From Pseudomonadota bacterium (GTDB lineage: Bacteria > Pseudomonadota > Alphaproteobacteria > Rhizobiales > Xanthobacteraceae): a stretch of DNA of 21,836 bases. The translations under genes and the position numbers were made by a program. Shown one piece after another: positions 14,100 through 21,103 of the stretch. The first letter of the stretch is position 1; each line of letters starts with the position of its first letter. The DNA lies in the NCBI GenBank assembly GCA_023432845.1, contig JAEZEY010000465.1:1-21836 (forward strand), written 5' to 3'. The notes below the pieces were generated by a model. It saw only the letters and a list, made by a program, of their open reading frames with translations, was not told the origin of the DNA and ran no database searches.

Positions 14100-14819
14100 T
14101 TATTGCCCGGCTTCGGTGGCGACCAGTTTCCAGTTCGGGTCGCGCGAGGAGGCATCGCGCGCGAAGGTCCAGACGTCGGTGACGTCGGTGACGGTTTCGG
14201 CGTTGCCCTCGATCACTTCGCCGGCCTTGTTGCGCGTCGCCGTCACCAGCTTCGACAGAAAACGCACGGTGAGCTGCACGCTGCGGCCGCGAACCTCGGC
14301 ATTGGTAATGGTCGCCTTGTCGATCGACACGAAGCGGCTCTCGACGACATCACCGCGCTTCTCGCGATCGGTAATCGCGGCCTCGAAGCCGTCATAGACG
14401 TCGCGCGACAGAAGATTGCGCAAGGTTCGCCGATCGCCTTCGGCATAAGCCGTGACGATCATCTCGTAAGCGGCGCGGGCGCCGGTGAGGAAGTGATTGG
14501 CATCGAAGCTGCGGTCGGCAGCCGCTACCGCATCGAGCCCGTTGGCCACGGGCGAGCCCGGCTCGGCGATGCCCTTCCAGCGCTCGGCCGGAGCGGCTTC
14601 CTCGCCGGCCTCGTCAGGCCTGCGGGCGGCTTCCGCCGCGCGGTTCGGGATCTGGACGACGTTGTCGGTCGCGGGACGGGCCGGCTCGCGGGCGGCATAG
14701 GGATCGTATGGCGGCCGTTCACGCCCGGTGCGCTGACCGAGCACGCTGCGCAGCCGCAGGAAAATGAACACCGCGAGCGCCAGAAAGATGATGGTGTAGA
14801 TATCGAACACGTCTTGCAT
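14100..14819 (-). CDS. Tim44/TimA-family membrane-anchored protein
   Basis: 239 aa. One N-terminal transmembrane segment (about residues 6-23, IYTIIFLALAVFIFLRL), a disordered Pro/Ala/Arg-rich linker (30-85), then a Tim44-like (NTF2-fold) domain from about 100 to the end: FLTGARAAYEMIVTAYAEGD, LLSRDVYDGFEAAI and VTDVWTFARDASSRDPNWKL. The domain is the bacterial relative of the mitochondrial Tim44 import-motor subunit; bacterial members (TimA) are inner-membrane proteins of unclear role. First gene of the minus-strand cluster, divergent from fxsA across a 221-bp gap. Confidence 0.9.
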   Translation of the reverse strand: MQDVFDIYTIIFLALAVFIFLRLRSVLGQRTGRERPPYDPYAAREPARPATDNVVQIPNRAAEAARRPDEAGEEAAPAERWKGIAEPGSPVANGLDAVAAADRSFDANHFLTGARAAYEMIVTAYAEGDRRTLRNLLSRDVYDGFEAAITDREKRGDVVESRFVSIDKATITNAEVRGRSVQLTVRFLSKLVTATRNKAGEVIEGNAETVTDVTDVWTFARDASSRDPNWKLVATEAGQ

Positions 14820-15040
14820 TCTTTCGGCTACCGTCCCGGGAGGCGTTTCACGTCCGGCCTTCCGGCTTCTCGAAATGGGCCGCGAGGCGAAATGGCGGTT
14901 ATCGCGTGTCCGCCTTATCTAAGTCCGCGGACGCGCCGATCCAGAGGTTTGGCGCCGATTTCGCGGCGCGTTTTGGACCTTCCGGACCTTAAACGATCGG
15001 GACGAGAACGCCAATATCACCGGGCGATCAGAGGAATAAG

Positions 15041-15508
15041 ATGAATGTGGCAAAATGGCTGGTGCTGGGCGTCCTGGCGCTGCCGCTGGCCGAACTGGCG
15101 GTGTTTATCGCCGTCGCCGCGGCCTGGGGCTTCGTGACGGCGCTCGCCCTGCTCATCGGCCTGTCGCTCGCCGGCGGGGTGATTTTGCGACGCGCCGGCG
15201 GCAATCACGTGCAGCGGGTGCGTGTGGCCATGCGCGACGGCTTCGGCCGTCAGGATTTCACGGCCCTGAGCGCCGACAGTACCGGCGGGCTGACCCTGCT
15301 CGGCGGCCTTCTGCTGGCGGTTCCCGGATTGATCACGGGCGCCATCGGGCTGCTGATCCTGCTGGTCCCGCTTTGGCGCAGCCTGACTGGGGCGCTTGGC
15401 CGCAGGCCGCCGCCACCGGACGGGGTGGTCGATCTCGAGCCCGAGCAATGGCGCCGGGTCGACGACCCTCAGTTGCCCGGCCGGGAGCGCGACGGCACCG
15501 AGCGCTGA
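15041..15508 (+). CDS. fxsA: FxsA family membrane protein
   Basis: 155 aa. Hydrophobic segments at about 5-29, 30-47 and 82-110 surround the conserved LPLAELAVFI and GLLLAVPGLITGAIGLLIL blocks of the FxsA family; the tail is cytosolic, Pro/Arg-rich. In E. coli, overproduced FxsA relieves phage exclusion by the F-encoded PifA; the normal role is not known. ATG 15041 follows GAGGAA (15031-15036). It is in the same direction as secB, 119 bp upstream of it, and divergent from the Tim44-like gene. Confidence 0.88.
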   Translation: MNVAKWLVLGVLALPLAELAVFIAVAAAWGFVTALALLIGLSLAGGVILRRAGGNHVQRVRVAMRDGFGRQDFTALSADSTGGLTLLGGLLLAVPGLITGAIGLLILLVPLWRSLTGALGRRPPPPDGVVDLEPEQWRRVDDPQLPGRERDGTER

Positions 15509-15627
15509 TCGGCGCGTTTACGATGCTCGGCGGCAGGCCCGAGGGCTTGGCCCGATCTGAGGCCGGCATCCTTGTTCGCCCCGGGGCAGCGTGTTAGCCA
15601 ACCGCCGCGAAAACAGAGGGAACTTCG

Positions 15628-16116
15628 ATGACGACCACGAATGGCGGCCAGGCCGAAGAATTCAATCCGGAGCAGGTGCCGCAGCTCAATGTGGTGGCGC
15701 AGTACATCAAGGATTTCTCGTTCGAGAATCCGAACTCACCGAAGTCGCTTGCCACGGGTCAACAGCCGCAGATCGGCATCCAGATCAACGTGAACGCCGC
15801 GCCGATCTCCGACACCGACATCGAAGTGGTGCTGCATCTGTCGGGCAAGGCCGAGAACGCCGGCAGCCTTCTGTTCAGCTTCGACCTCGCCTTCGGCGGC
15901 GTCTTCCGCATCCGCAACGTGCCGCAGGAGAGTATGAACGCCGTGGTGCTGATCGAGTGCCCGCGGCTTCTGTTCCCGTTCGCGCGCGAGATCATCGCGA
16001 CCACCGTGCGCAATGGCGGCTTCCCGCCGCTGCTGCTCGACCCGGTCGACTTCGTTGCGCTCTATCGGCAGAAGATGGAGCAGCTCGCCGCGCAGCAGGC
16101 GCCGGCGGGCAACTGA
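15628..16116 (+). CDS. secB: Protein-export chaperone SecB
   Basis: 162 aa. SecB binds unfolded precursor proteins in the cytosol as a tetramer and hands them to SecA. Seen: QLNVVAQYIKDFSFENPN, INVNAAPISDTDIEVVLHLS, FDLAFGGVFRIRNVP, and the C-terminal IECPRLLFPFAREIIATTVR and GGFPPLLLDPVDFVALY blocks, which are diagnostic. Alphaproteobacterial SecB commonly has this slightly longer form. ATG 15628 has AGAGGGAA (15615-15622). It converges with dnaQ, with only 4 bp between the two stops. Confidence 0.98.
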   Translation: MTTTNGGQAEEFNPEQVPQLNVVAQYIKDFSFENPNSPKSLATGQQPQIGIQINVNAAPISDTDIEVVLHLSGKAENAGSLLFSFDLAFGGVFRIRNVPQESMNAVVLIECPRLLFPFAREIIATTVRNGGFPPLLLDPVDFVALYRQKMEQLAAQQAPAGN

Positions 16117-16120
16117 TCGC

Positions 16121-16813
16121 TCAGAGATACTTTCGCCACACGGCTTCTTCGCCGAGCGTACCGATGAATTCGCGGTGCGCCGCGAGTTCGGCTTCGCTCA
16201 GGCGGGGCTTGAGCGGCGCCGGTCGCGTGCGCACGGTCGCCGCGCCCGCCACCGCGAACACGCTCGGCGTGATGCTTTCGGCCAGGCCCAGCGAGGCCTG
16301 CCGGCCGCCGAGCAATTCAAGATAAACCTCGGCCAGGATCTCGGCGTCGAGCAGCGCGCCGTGCTTGGTGCGGCGCGAGTTGTCGATGCCATAGCGTCCG
16401 CACAGCGCATCGAGATTGTAAGGGCCGGCAGAATGCTTGCGCCGCGCCAGCGCCAACGTATCGACCAGCCGTTCGCGGGCAATCAGCGTGCGCTTGACCA
16501 GGTTCAGCTCGGCGCAGAGAAATTTGTGATCGAACTCGGCATTGTGGATCACCAGCGGCGCGTCGTCGCCGATGAAGGCGAGGAAGTCGTCGACGATCTC
16601 GGCGAACCTGCGGTGCCCGCTCAGGAACTCCGCCGACAGGCCATGGACGTTGAAGGCCTCCATCGGCATGTCGCGTTCGGGATTGACGTAGACGTGGAAC
16701 GTCTGCCCGGTCGGAATGCGGTTGAGCAACTCGACGCAGCCGAGCTCGACCAGGCGGTGGCCCTGGTTGGGATCAAGGCCGGTGGTTTCGGTATCGAGAA
16801 CGATTTCGCGCAT
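16121..16813 (-). CDS. dnaQ: DNA polymerase III epsilon subunit (3'-5' proofreading exonuclease)
   Basis: 230 aa. DEDDh exonuclease that proofreads for the replicative polymerase. Exo I: Asp7 and Glu9 in LDTETTGL; Exo II: Asp95 in VIHNAEFDHKFL; Exo III epsilon: His151 and Asp156 in KHGALLDAEILAEVY. The C-terminal tail (about 180-230) would include the region that binds the polymerase alpha subunit. It lies at the end of ppsR-maf-coaE-dnaQ, which run away from the origin; coaE ends 45 bp upstream. Confidence 0.96.
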   Translation of the reverse strand: MREIVLDTETTGLDPNQGHRLVELGCVELLNRIPTGQTFHVYVNPERDMPMEAFNVHGLSAEFLSGHRRFAEIVDDFLAFIGDDAPLVIHNAEFDHKFLCAELNLVKRTLIARERLVDTLALARRKHSAGPYNLDALCGRYGIDNSRRTKHGALLDAEILAEVYLELLGGRQASLGLAESITPSVFAVAGAATVRTRPAPLKPRLSEAELAAHREFIGTLGEEAVWRKYL

Positions 16814-16858
16814 GGTTCTATTTTAGCAGGCCCCGCTGGCTATCGCCTCTGAGGCGAC

Positions 16859-17467
16859 TCAGCCGGCGTCTTTATGCATCTTACGCACTTTGGCCAGAAT
16901 CTCACGCACCTGCTGGCGCGCCGCGTCGAAACCCTGCGACGTATCCACGATGAAATCCGCGCGCGCCCGCTTGTCGGCATCCGGCATCTGCTTGGCCAGA
17001 ATGGCGGCAAAACGCTCCTCGGTCATGCCGGGACGCGCCAGCACACGCGCGCGCTGCACCTCCGCCGGCGCCGACACCACGACCACCGCGTCGCAGTTGA
17101 TGTCGCTGCCGGTCTCGTAGAGCAGCGGAATATCGAGCACGACGACATCGGCACCGGCCATTTCCGCATCGGCAAGAAAGCCGTCGCGCTCCTGCGCCAC
17201 GAGCGGATGCACGATCTTTTCCAGCTTCGCCATGGCCTCCGGCTTGCCGATCACCATCGTGCCCAGTTTGACGCGGTCGACCTTGCCATCCGCCGTTGTG
17301 CCGGGAAACGCCGCTTCGATCAGCGGCGTCGCCTTACCCTCGTAAAGCGCGTGTACCGCGGCGTCGGCGTCCTGCACCGGCACGCCCTCCTCGGCGAACA
17401 TTTTCGCCGTCGCCGTCTTGCCCATGCCGATAGAGCCGGTCAGGCCGAGGATAAACATATCGCTCAT
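16859..17467 (-). CDS. coaE: Dephospho-CoA kinase
   Basis: 202 aa. Phosphorylates the 3'-OH of dephospho-CoA, the last step of CoA synthesis. Seen: P-loop GLTGSIGMGKTATAKMF (residues 8-24), then DADAAVHALYE, the VVLDIPLLYETG block and RARADFIVDTSQG near the C-terminus, all typical. Start ATG 17467 lies 3 bp after the maf stop; the alternative Met at 17458 would remove three residues. Co-transcribed with maf and dnaQ. Confidence 0.97.
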   Translation of the reverse strand: MSDMFILGLTGSIGMGKTATAKMFAEEGVPVQDADAAVHALYEGKATPLIEAAFPGTTADGKVDRVKLGTMVIGKPEAMAKLEKIVHPLVAQERDGFLADAEMAGADVVVLDIPLLYETGSDINCDAVVVVSAPAEVQRARVLARPGMTEERFAAILAKQMPDADKRARADFIVDTSQGFDAARQQVREILAKVRKMHKDAG

Positions 17468-17470
17468 GCC

Positions 17471-18079
17471 TCAACCATCGACGTAACCGCTTTCGCGCAG
17501 GAATTTCAGCAACGGCAAGAGCGGCAGGCCGAGAATGGTAAAGTAGTCGCCTTCGACGCGCTCGAACAGATGGATGCCGATGCCTTCGAGCTGATAGGCG
17601 CCAACGCTGGTCATCGCGACGTCGCCGGTCATGTCGAGATAGTCGTCCAGAAAGCGGTCGGAGAAATCTCGCATTGTCAGCCGCGCGGTATCGACAAGCT
17701 CGAACAGCACTTCGCCGTCACGGACCACCGCAATGCCCGCGTGCAGTTCATGAGTCTGGCCACGCAGCATGCGCAACTGCAACGCTGCATCCTCGCGGTT
17801 GGCGGGTTTGGTCAGTCGCAGCGAACCATGCGCCAAGGTCTGATCGGCACCGAGCACGATATGGCCCGGCATCTGCGCCGCCACCGCCATCGCTTTAGCT
17901 CGTGCCAGGAGCCGTGCCGCGGCAATGGCGTCGCCGACTTTCGCCTCGGCTTCGACCGCGCGCTCGTCGATCTGCGCGGCGCGGATGCCGAAGCGCAGGC
18001 CGGCGGCGGCGAGAATCTTGCCACGAATGTCGCTCTTCGACGCGAGGATCAAAGGCTGCTGGCCTAACCAGAGAGGCAT
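17471..18079 (-). CDS. maf: Maf family nucleotide pyrophosphatase
   Basis: 202 aa. Maf/YhdE/YceF-type enzymes hydrolyse non-canonical or methylated nucleoside triphosphates and are linked to septum control. Seen: the N-terminal LILASKSDIRGKIL (usual form LASxSPRR, here less standard), HIVLGADQTL with Asp79, HELHAGIAVV and VGAYQLEGIGIHLFERVEGDYFTILGLPL; the last block is typical of the family. Start ATG 18079 is 22 bp after the ppsR stop. Which nucleotide it prefers cannot be read from sequence. Confidence 0.93.
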   Translation of the reverse strand: MPLWLGQQPLILASKSDIRGKILAAAGLRFGIRAAQIDERAVEAEAKVGDAIAAARLLARAKAMAVAAQMPGHIVLGADQTLAHGSLRLTKPANREDAALQLRMLRGQTHELHAGIAVVRDGEVLFELVDTARLTMRDFSDRFLDDYLDMTGDVAMTSVGAYQLEGIGIHLFERVEGDYFTILGLPLLPLLKFLRESGYVDG

Positions 18080-18101
18080 ATTTTTTCTTTCGTCGGACGA
18101 A

Positions 18102-18938
18102 TTACATCGAAACCGGCTGCCGCCGCCGCTCGGTGAGCAGCTTAACGACAGCGGCCGCGGTTTCCTCGATCGAGCGCCGGGTGACGTCGATCAGCGGCCA
18201 GCCGTGCTTCGTGCATAGCCGCCGTGAATAGGCTACCTCCTCGGCGACTGCGGCCTTGTCGATATAGCGATCGTCGTCGCGGTGCGCCTTGAGGCCGAGC
18301 AGGCGGTTTTCGCGGATCTGCACGATACGCTCGGGGCTGGCATAAAGCCCGATCACCAACGGTCGCTTCAGTTTCTCGACTTCGGGCGCCAGCGGCACAC
18401 CCGGCACCAGAGGTACGTTACCGGTCTTGATGCCGCGGTTGGCGAGATAGATCGAGGTCGGTGTCTTCGATGTGCGCGACACGCCGATCAGGACCACATC
18501 GGCGTCGTCAAGGCCGCTGACGTGCTGACCGTCGTCGTGCATCATCGTATAGTTGAGCGCATCGATGCGATTGAAATACTCGGCATTGAGAACATGCTGG
18601 GCGCCAACGCGGTGAATCGTTTCGGCGCCGAGATAGGACTGGAACAGGCGCAGAATCGGCCCCAGCACCGACATGCAGGGCAGGCCTAGTTCGCGGCACT
18701 TGTTCTCGAGCAGCTGAATCAGGTCCTCTTCAAGCAGGGTATAGAGGACGAGGCCCGGGGATTCGGAAATCTCGGCGAGACAGTGGTCGAGCTGCTTCTT
18801 CGAGCGCACCATCGGATAAAGGTGCTCGACTGGCGATACATTGGCATATTGAGCGGCTGCGGCGCGCGCGACCGTAATCAGCGTCTCGCCGGTGGCGTCG
18901 GACACCAGATGCAAATGAAAGTAGCCTGTATCGGACAT
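18102..18938 (-). CDS. ppsR: Pyruvate,phosphate dikinase/PEP synthase regulatory kinase-phosphorylase (DUF299)
   Basis: 278 aa from ATG 18938 (MSDTGYFHLHLVSDATGET, the usual start); a longer frame to 19025 would run into the origin region. The family (DUF299/PDRP) inactivates PPDK or PEP synthase by ADP-dependent phosphorylation and reactivates it by Pi-dependent dephosphorylation. Seen: HLVSDATGETL (10-20), the P-loop-like GVSRTSKTPTS (152-162), YLANRG, and the C-terminal GWPLIDVTRRSIEETAAAV. The homologue (RP001/CC_0001) flanks the replication origin in Rickettsia and Caulobacter, and the same neighbour hemE is found here. Transcribed away from the origin. Confidence 0.95.
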   Translation of the reverse strand: MSDTGYFHLHLVSDATGETLITVARAAAAQYANVSPVEHLYPMVRSKKQLDHCLAEISESPGLVLYTLLEEDLIQLLENKCRELGLPCMSVLGPILRLFQSYLGAETIHRVGAQHVLNAEYFNRIDALNYTMMHDDGQHVSGLDDADVVLIGVSRTSKTPTSIYLANRGIKTGNVPLVPGVPLAPEVEKLKRPLVIGLYASPERIVQIRENRLLGLKAHRDDDRYIDKAAVAEEVAYSRRLCTKHGWPLIDVTRRSIEETAAAVVKLLTERRRQPVSM

Positions 18939-18968
18939 CTGTATGGTGGCCGGGCAGAATGTGGATTG

Positions 18969-19057
18969 CCGGGGACGAATTGGCCCCCCGGCGGGCATGT
19001 AAGCGGGCACGGCGGGACAGGTCAATTTTTGTCCACAGCGCCGTTTCCGGGGACGAA
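18969..19057 (+). repeat. 11-bp direct repeat CCGGGGACGAA in oriC (two copies)
   Basis: Copies at 18969-18979 and 19047-19057. The first directly follows the DnaA-box-like TGTGGATTG (18960-18968), and the second lies 9 bp after the box-like TTGTCCACA (19029-19037). Function unknown. Confidence 0.55.
19029..19037 (+). promoter_or_regulatory. DnaA-box-like site TTGTCCACA
   Basis: One mismatch from the consensus TTATCCACA (A to G at position 3), similar to the G-box variants of the Caulobacter origin. Confidence 0.55.
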
Positions 19058-19090
19058 CGAAAGCAGACCGGGCGCAAGCTCACCGCGACA

Positions 19091-19099
19091 TGTGGATGA
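19091..19099 (-). promoter_or_regulatory. DnaA-box-like site TCATCCACA
   Basis: Read on the minus strand; one mismatch from TTATCCACA (T to C at position 2). A weaker site, TTATCCAAC, lies at 19115-19123 on the same strand. Confidence 0.5.
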
Positions 19100-19224
19100 C
19101 GGTCTGGGGACAGTGTTGGATAAGTCGCCGAATTCGCGGTACGGCGCGCTTTTGGTCGGGGGATTCCGTCACGACGGACAATAGGGGAAACTGAATCGTG
19201 ACCGGCCTGGCAGTGGACAGAGTG

Positions 19225-19246
19225 TTGACTGCGAGTCATGAGTCAA
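19225..19246. promoter_or_regulatory. Inverted repeat TTGACT / AGTCAA in oriC
   Basis: Perfect 6-bp arms at 19225-19230 and 19241-19246 with a 10-base spacer; two GAGTC sites lie within or across the right side. Possible protein-binding site next to the unwinding region. Confidence 0.4.
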
Positions 19247-19259
19247 ACTGACAGCCCAA

Positions 19260-19274
19260 CTACTACTACAAATA
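19260..19274 (-). other. DnaA-trio-like repeat in the predicted unwinding element
   Basis: The top strand reads CTA-CTA-CTA-CAA-ATA, so the bottom strand reads 3'-GAT-GAT-GAT-GTT-TAT-5', matching the 3'-(G/A)A(T/A)-5' trio pattern of bacterial origins. A short GC stretch (CAGCCC, 19252-19257) precedes it, and an AT-rich stretch follows. Confidence 0.5.
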
Positions 19275-19278
19275 GATC

Positions 19279-19293
19279 TTAAGGATTCTTTAG
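19279..19293 (+). promoter_or_regulatory. CtrA-like box TTAA-N7-TTAG next to hemE
   Basis: TTAAGGATTCTTTAG differs from the TTAA-N7-TTAA consensus only in the final base. The 7-base spacer contains a GATTC methylation site. It lies 7 bp before the hemE ATG, so binding could affect both origin firing and hemE expression. Confidence 0.55.
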
Positions 19294-19300
19294 GAAGAGC

Positions 19301-20341
19301 ATGGTGAGCGCGAACCCCGTGGGGACAAAACCCCTGCTGCAAGTCCTGGAAGGTCATGCGCAGGAGATTCCGCCGGTCTGGATGATGCGCCAGGCAGGCC
19401 GCTATCTGCCGGAATACCGCGAGGTGCGAGCCAAGGCCGGCGGCTTCCTCGATCTTTGCTTCAATCCGGAACTGGCGGCCGAAGTCACCTTGCAGCCGGT
19501 CCGTCGTTTCAACTTCGACGCTGCGATTTTGTTCTCCGATATCCTCGTGATGCCGTTGGCGCTGGGGCGCAAGGTCGAGTTCCTCGCCGGCGAAGGCCCC
19601 AAGCTCGAGCCGATGAAGGACGCTGCTTCGCTGTCCGGCTTGCGCGAGCGTGTCGATCACGACGTGCTGGCGCCGGTCTATGAGACGGTGCGCCGGGTCA
19701 AGGCGGGACTGCCCGACAACACGACCCTGATCGGCTTCTGCGGCGCGCCGTGGACGGTGGCGACCTATATGGTGGCCGGCGAAGGGACTTCCGATCAGGG
19801 ACCGGCCCGGCTGTTTGCCTATCGCGATCCGGAGAATTTCAAGCGCATCATCGATCGGCTGGTGCAAGGCTCGATTGAGTATCTGGTGGCGCAGCTCAAG
19901 GCCGGTGCCGATTGCGTGCAGATTTTCGATACATGGGCCGGTATTTTGCCGCCGGAGCAGTTCGATCGCTGGTGCATGGAACCGACCGAGCGGATCGTTA
20001 CGGGCGTGCGTGCGCAGGTGCCGGGCGCCAAGATCATCGGCTTTCCGCGCGGCGCCGGCGCGATGGCGTTGCCTTATGTTGAGATCACCGGCGTCGATGC
20101 CATAGGTCTCGACTGGATGTTCCCACGCAGCCTGGCGCACGACATTCTGCAGCCGCGCGTGCCGATCCAGGGCAATGTTGATCCGTTGGCTTTGCTGGCC
20201 GGCGGCGCGGCGCTCGATCGCGAGATCGAGGATGTGCTGACGATGGCCGACCGTCCGCTGATCTTCAATCTCGGCCACGGCATTCTGCCGGAAACGCCGA
20301 TCGCCCATGTCGAGCAGATGCTGAAGCGGGTGCGGGGATAA
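19301..20341 (+). CDS. hemE: Uroporphyrinogen decarboxylase
   Basis: 346 aa. Removes four acetate carboxyls from uroporphyrinogen III to give coproporphyrinogen III in heme and chlorophyll synthesis. Seen: PPVWMMRQAGRYLPEYR (residues 24-40), with invariant Arg residues, FNFDAAILFSDILVMP with Asp80, GFCGAPWTVATYM, VQIFDTWAGILPP and NLGHGILPETP near the end. Start ATG 19301, with AGGAAGA just upstream. It is the right-hand flank of oriC, as in Caulobacter, and its promoter region overlaps the origin. Confidence 0.98.
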   Translation: MVSANPVGTKPLLQVLEGHAQEIPPVWMMRQAGRYLPEYREVRAKAGGFLDLCFNPELAAEVTLQPVRRFNFDAAILFSDILVMPLALGRKVEFLAGEGPKLEPMKDAASLSGLRERVDHDVLAPVYETVRRVKAGLPDNTTLIGFCGAPWTVATYMVAGEGTSDQGPARLFAYRDPENFKRIIDRLVQGSIEYLVAQLKAGADCVQIFDTWAGILPPEQFDRWCMEPTERIVTGVRAQVPGAKIIGFPRGAGAMALPYVEITGVDAIGLDWMFPRSLAHDILQPRVPIQGNVDPLALLAGGAALDREIEDVLTMADRPLIFNLGHGILPETPIAHVEQMLKRVRG

Positions 20342-20398
20342 CGGGGGACTCTCATCGCGGGAGTTGACCCGGCTTCCCGCTCAAGCGAGCACTAGCCC

Positions 20399-20821
20399 AT
20401 GTATCTCTGGATCAAAGCCCTGCACATCGTCGCCGTCATCTCGTGGATGGCGGGAATGCTCTATCTGCCGCGGCTGTTCGTCTATCACGTCGCCGCCGAG
20501 CCGGGTTCGCAGCAGGCCAGGACCTTCGAGGTCATGGAGTATCGGCTGCTGCATTTCATCATGACGCCGGCCATGGCGGTGACCTGGATCGCCGGCGTCG
20601 TGCTGATGCTGGAGGGGGGATGGCTGACGTCCGGCTGGCTGCACGCGAAGATTACTGCGGTCGTCGTCATGAGCGCCGTCCATGGGTATTTGGGCCGTTG
20701 GGCCAGGGATTTCGCCGCCGGCCGCAATACCAAGGACGCTAAATTCTTTCGTATTATCAATGAATTACCGACAATCCTCATGATCTTCATCGTGATCATG
20801 GTGGTGGTCAAGCCGTTCTAG
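20399..20821 (+). CDS. hemJ: HemJ, protoporphyrinogen IX oxidase
   Basis: 140 aa, mostly membrane: hydrophobic segments near 3-23, 50-75, 80-100 and 121-140. HemJ (UPF0093) oxidises protoporphyrinogen IX to protoporphyrin IX, using heme b as cofactor in studied members. Seen: His9 in ALHIVAVISWMAGMLYLPRLFVYH, RLLHFIMTPAMAVTW and GWLHAKITAVVVM, which hold the conserved His/Lys/Arg residues. It follows hemE by 57 bp, and both belong to the same pathway. The gap has a GC-rich inverted pair GCGGGA (20357) / TCCCGC (20375) without a T-tract. No clear Shine-Dalgarno. Confidence 0.95.
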   Translation: MYLWIKALHIVAVISWMAGMLYLPRLFVYHVAAEPGSQQARTFEVMEYRLLHFIMTPAMAVTWIAGVVLMLEGGWLTSGWLHAKITAVVVMSAVHGYLGRWARDFAAGRNTKDAKFFRIINELPTILMIFIVIMVVVKPF

Positions 20822-21103
20822 GTCGCTTAACCGGAACGGCGGCGCCCGGCGGCTCGCCTCTTGCGCCAAATCCCGGCCTAACTTATCTTGCTGTCATCCC
20901 ACCGAACGCAGGCGGATGAAGTCGCGTACCGGAACCGAGCCGTTCGGAACCGCCGCAGGCTCCAGGACCTTCTCCTGAAAAGCCCCGCGTCTTCCCAGAC
21001 CTGCGAACTCAATCCCACTGTCTAGCCGGCGCTGGCCCCGATTTTTCAAAGGCCAAGGTTCGAAAGACCAAGCCCGGTTTCCCCTTCAAGGACCCTACCC
21101 CCC
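20822..21103 (+). promoter_or_regulatory. Long leader of rho with a C-rich, G-poor segment
   Basis: 282 bp without a gene. From 20961 to 21103 I count 57 C and 28 G in 143 bases, with many YC dinucleotides (for example CTTCTCC and GTCTTCCC). C-over-G richness is the hallmark of Rho utilisation (rut) sites, and rho autoregulates through its leader in E. coli. No intrinsic terminator or hemJ terminator is evident. A promoter was not identified with confidence. Confidence 0.4.

Larger units (their letters stand above)
19162..19288. promoter_or_regulatory. Cluster of five GANTC (CcrM methylation) sites
   Basis: GATTC 19162-19166, GAATC 19193-19197, GAGTC 19233-19237, GAGTC 19240-19244 and GATTC 19284-19288. 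A random sequence would be expected to hold about 0.5 in this length. CcrM methylates GANTC in most Alphaproteobacteria and its sites cluster at Caulobacter Cori. Confidence 0.65.
18939..19300. other. oriC: Predicted chromosomal replication origin (oriC)
   Basis: A 362-bp gene-free region between divergent ppsR and hemE, the same flanks as Cori of Caulobacter and the Rickettsia origin. Seen: DnaA-box-like 9-mers (best at 19029 and 19091, weaker at 18960 and 19115); five GANTC sites at 19162, 19193, 19233, 19240 and 19284; a CtrA-like TTAA-N7-TTAG box at 19279; an AT-rich end (31 of 50 bases A/T in 19251-19300) with a DnaA-trio pattern at 19260-19274. ppsR-maf-coaE-dnaQ and hemE-hemJ-rho are transcribed away from it on both sides, as expected of a bidirectional origin. 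No perfect TTATCCACA box is present, so the assignment rests on combined evidence. Confidence 0.78.

Noticed and set aside
14094..15044. 316-aa open frame on the plus strand opposite the Tim44-like gene
   Set aside because: No domain; the minus-strand Tim44-like protein has a membrane segment and conserved domain.
16874..18067. 397-aa open frame on the plus strand opposite coaE and maf
   Set aside because: Shadow of two clear minus-strand genes.
19169..20308. 379-aa open frame on the minus strand opposite hemE and part of oriC
   Set aside because: hemE is unmistakable on the plus strand, and this frame has no recognisable motif.
20357..20380. Terminator between hemE and hemJ
   Set aside because: The GCGGGA/TCCCGC pair has a 12-base loop and no T-tract; the two heme genes are probably co-transcribed.
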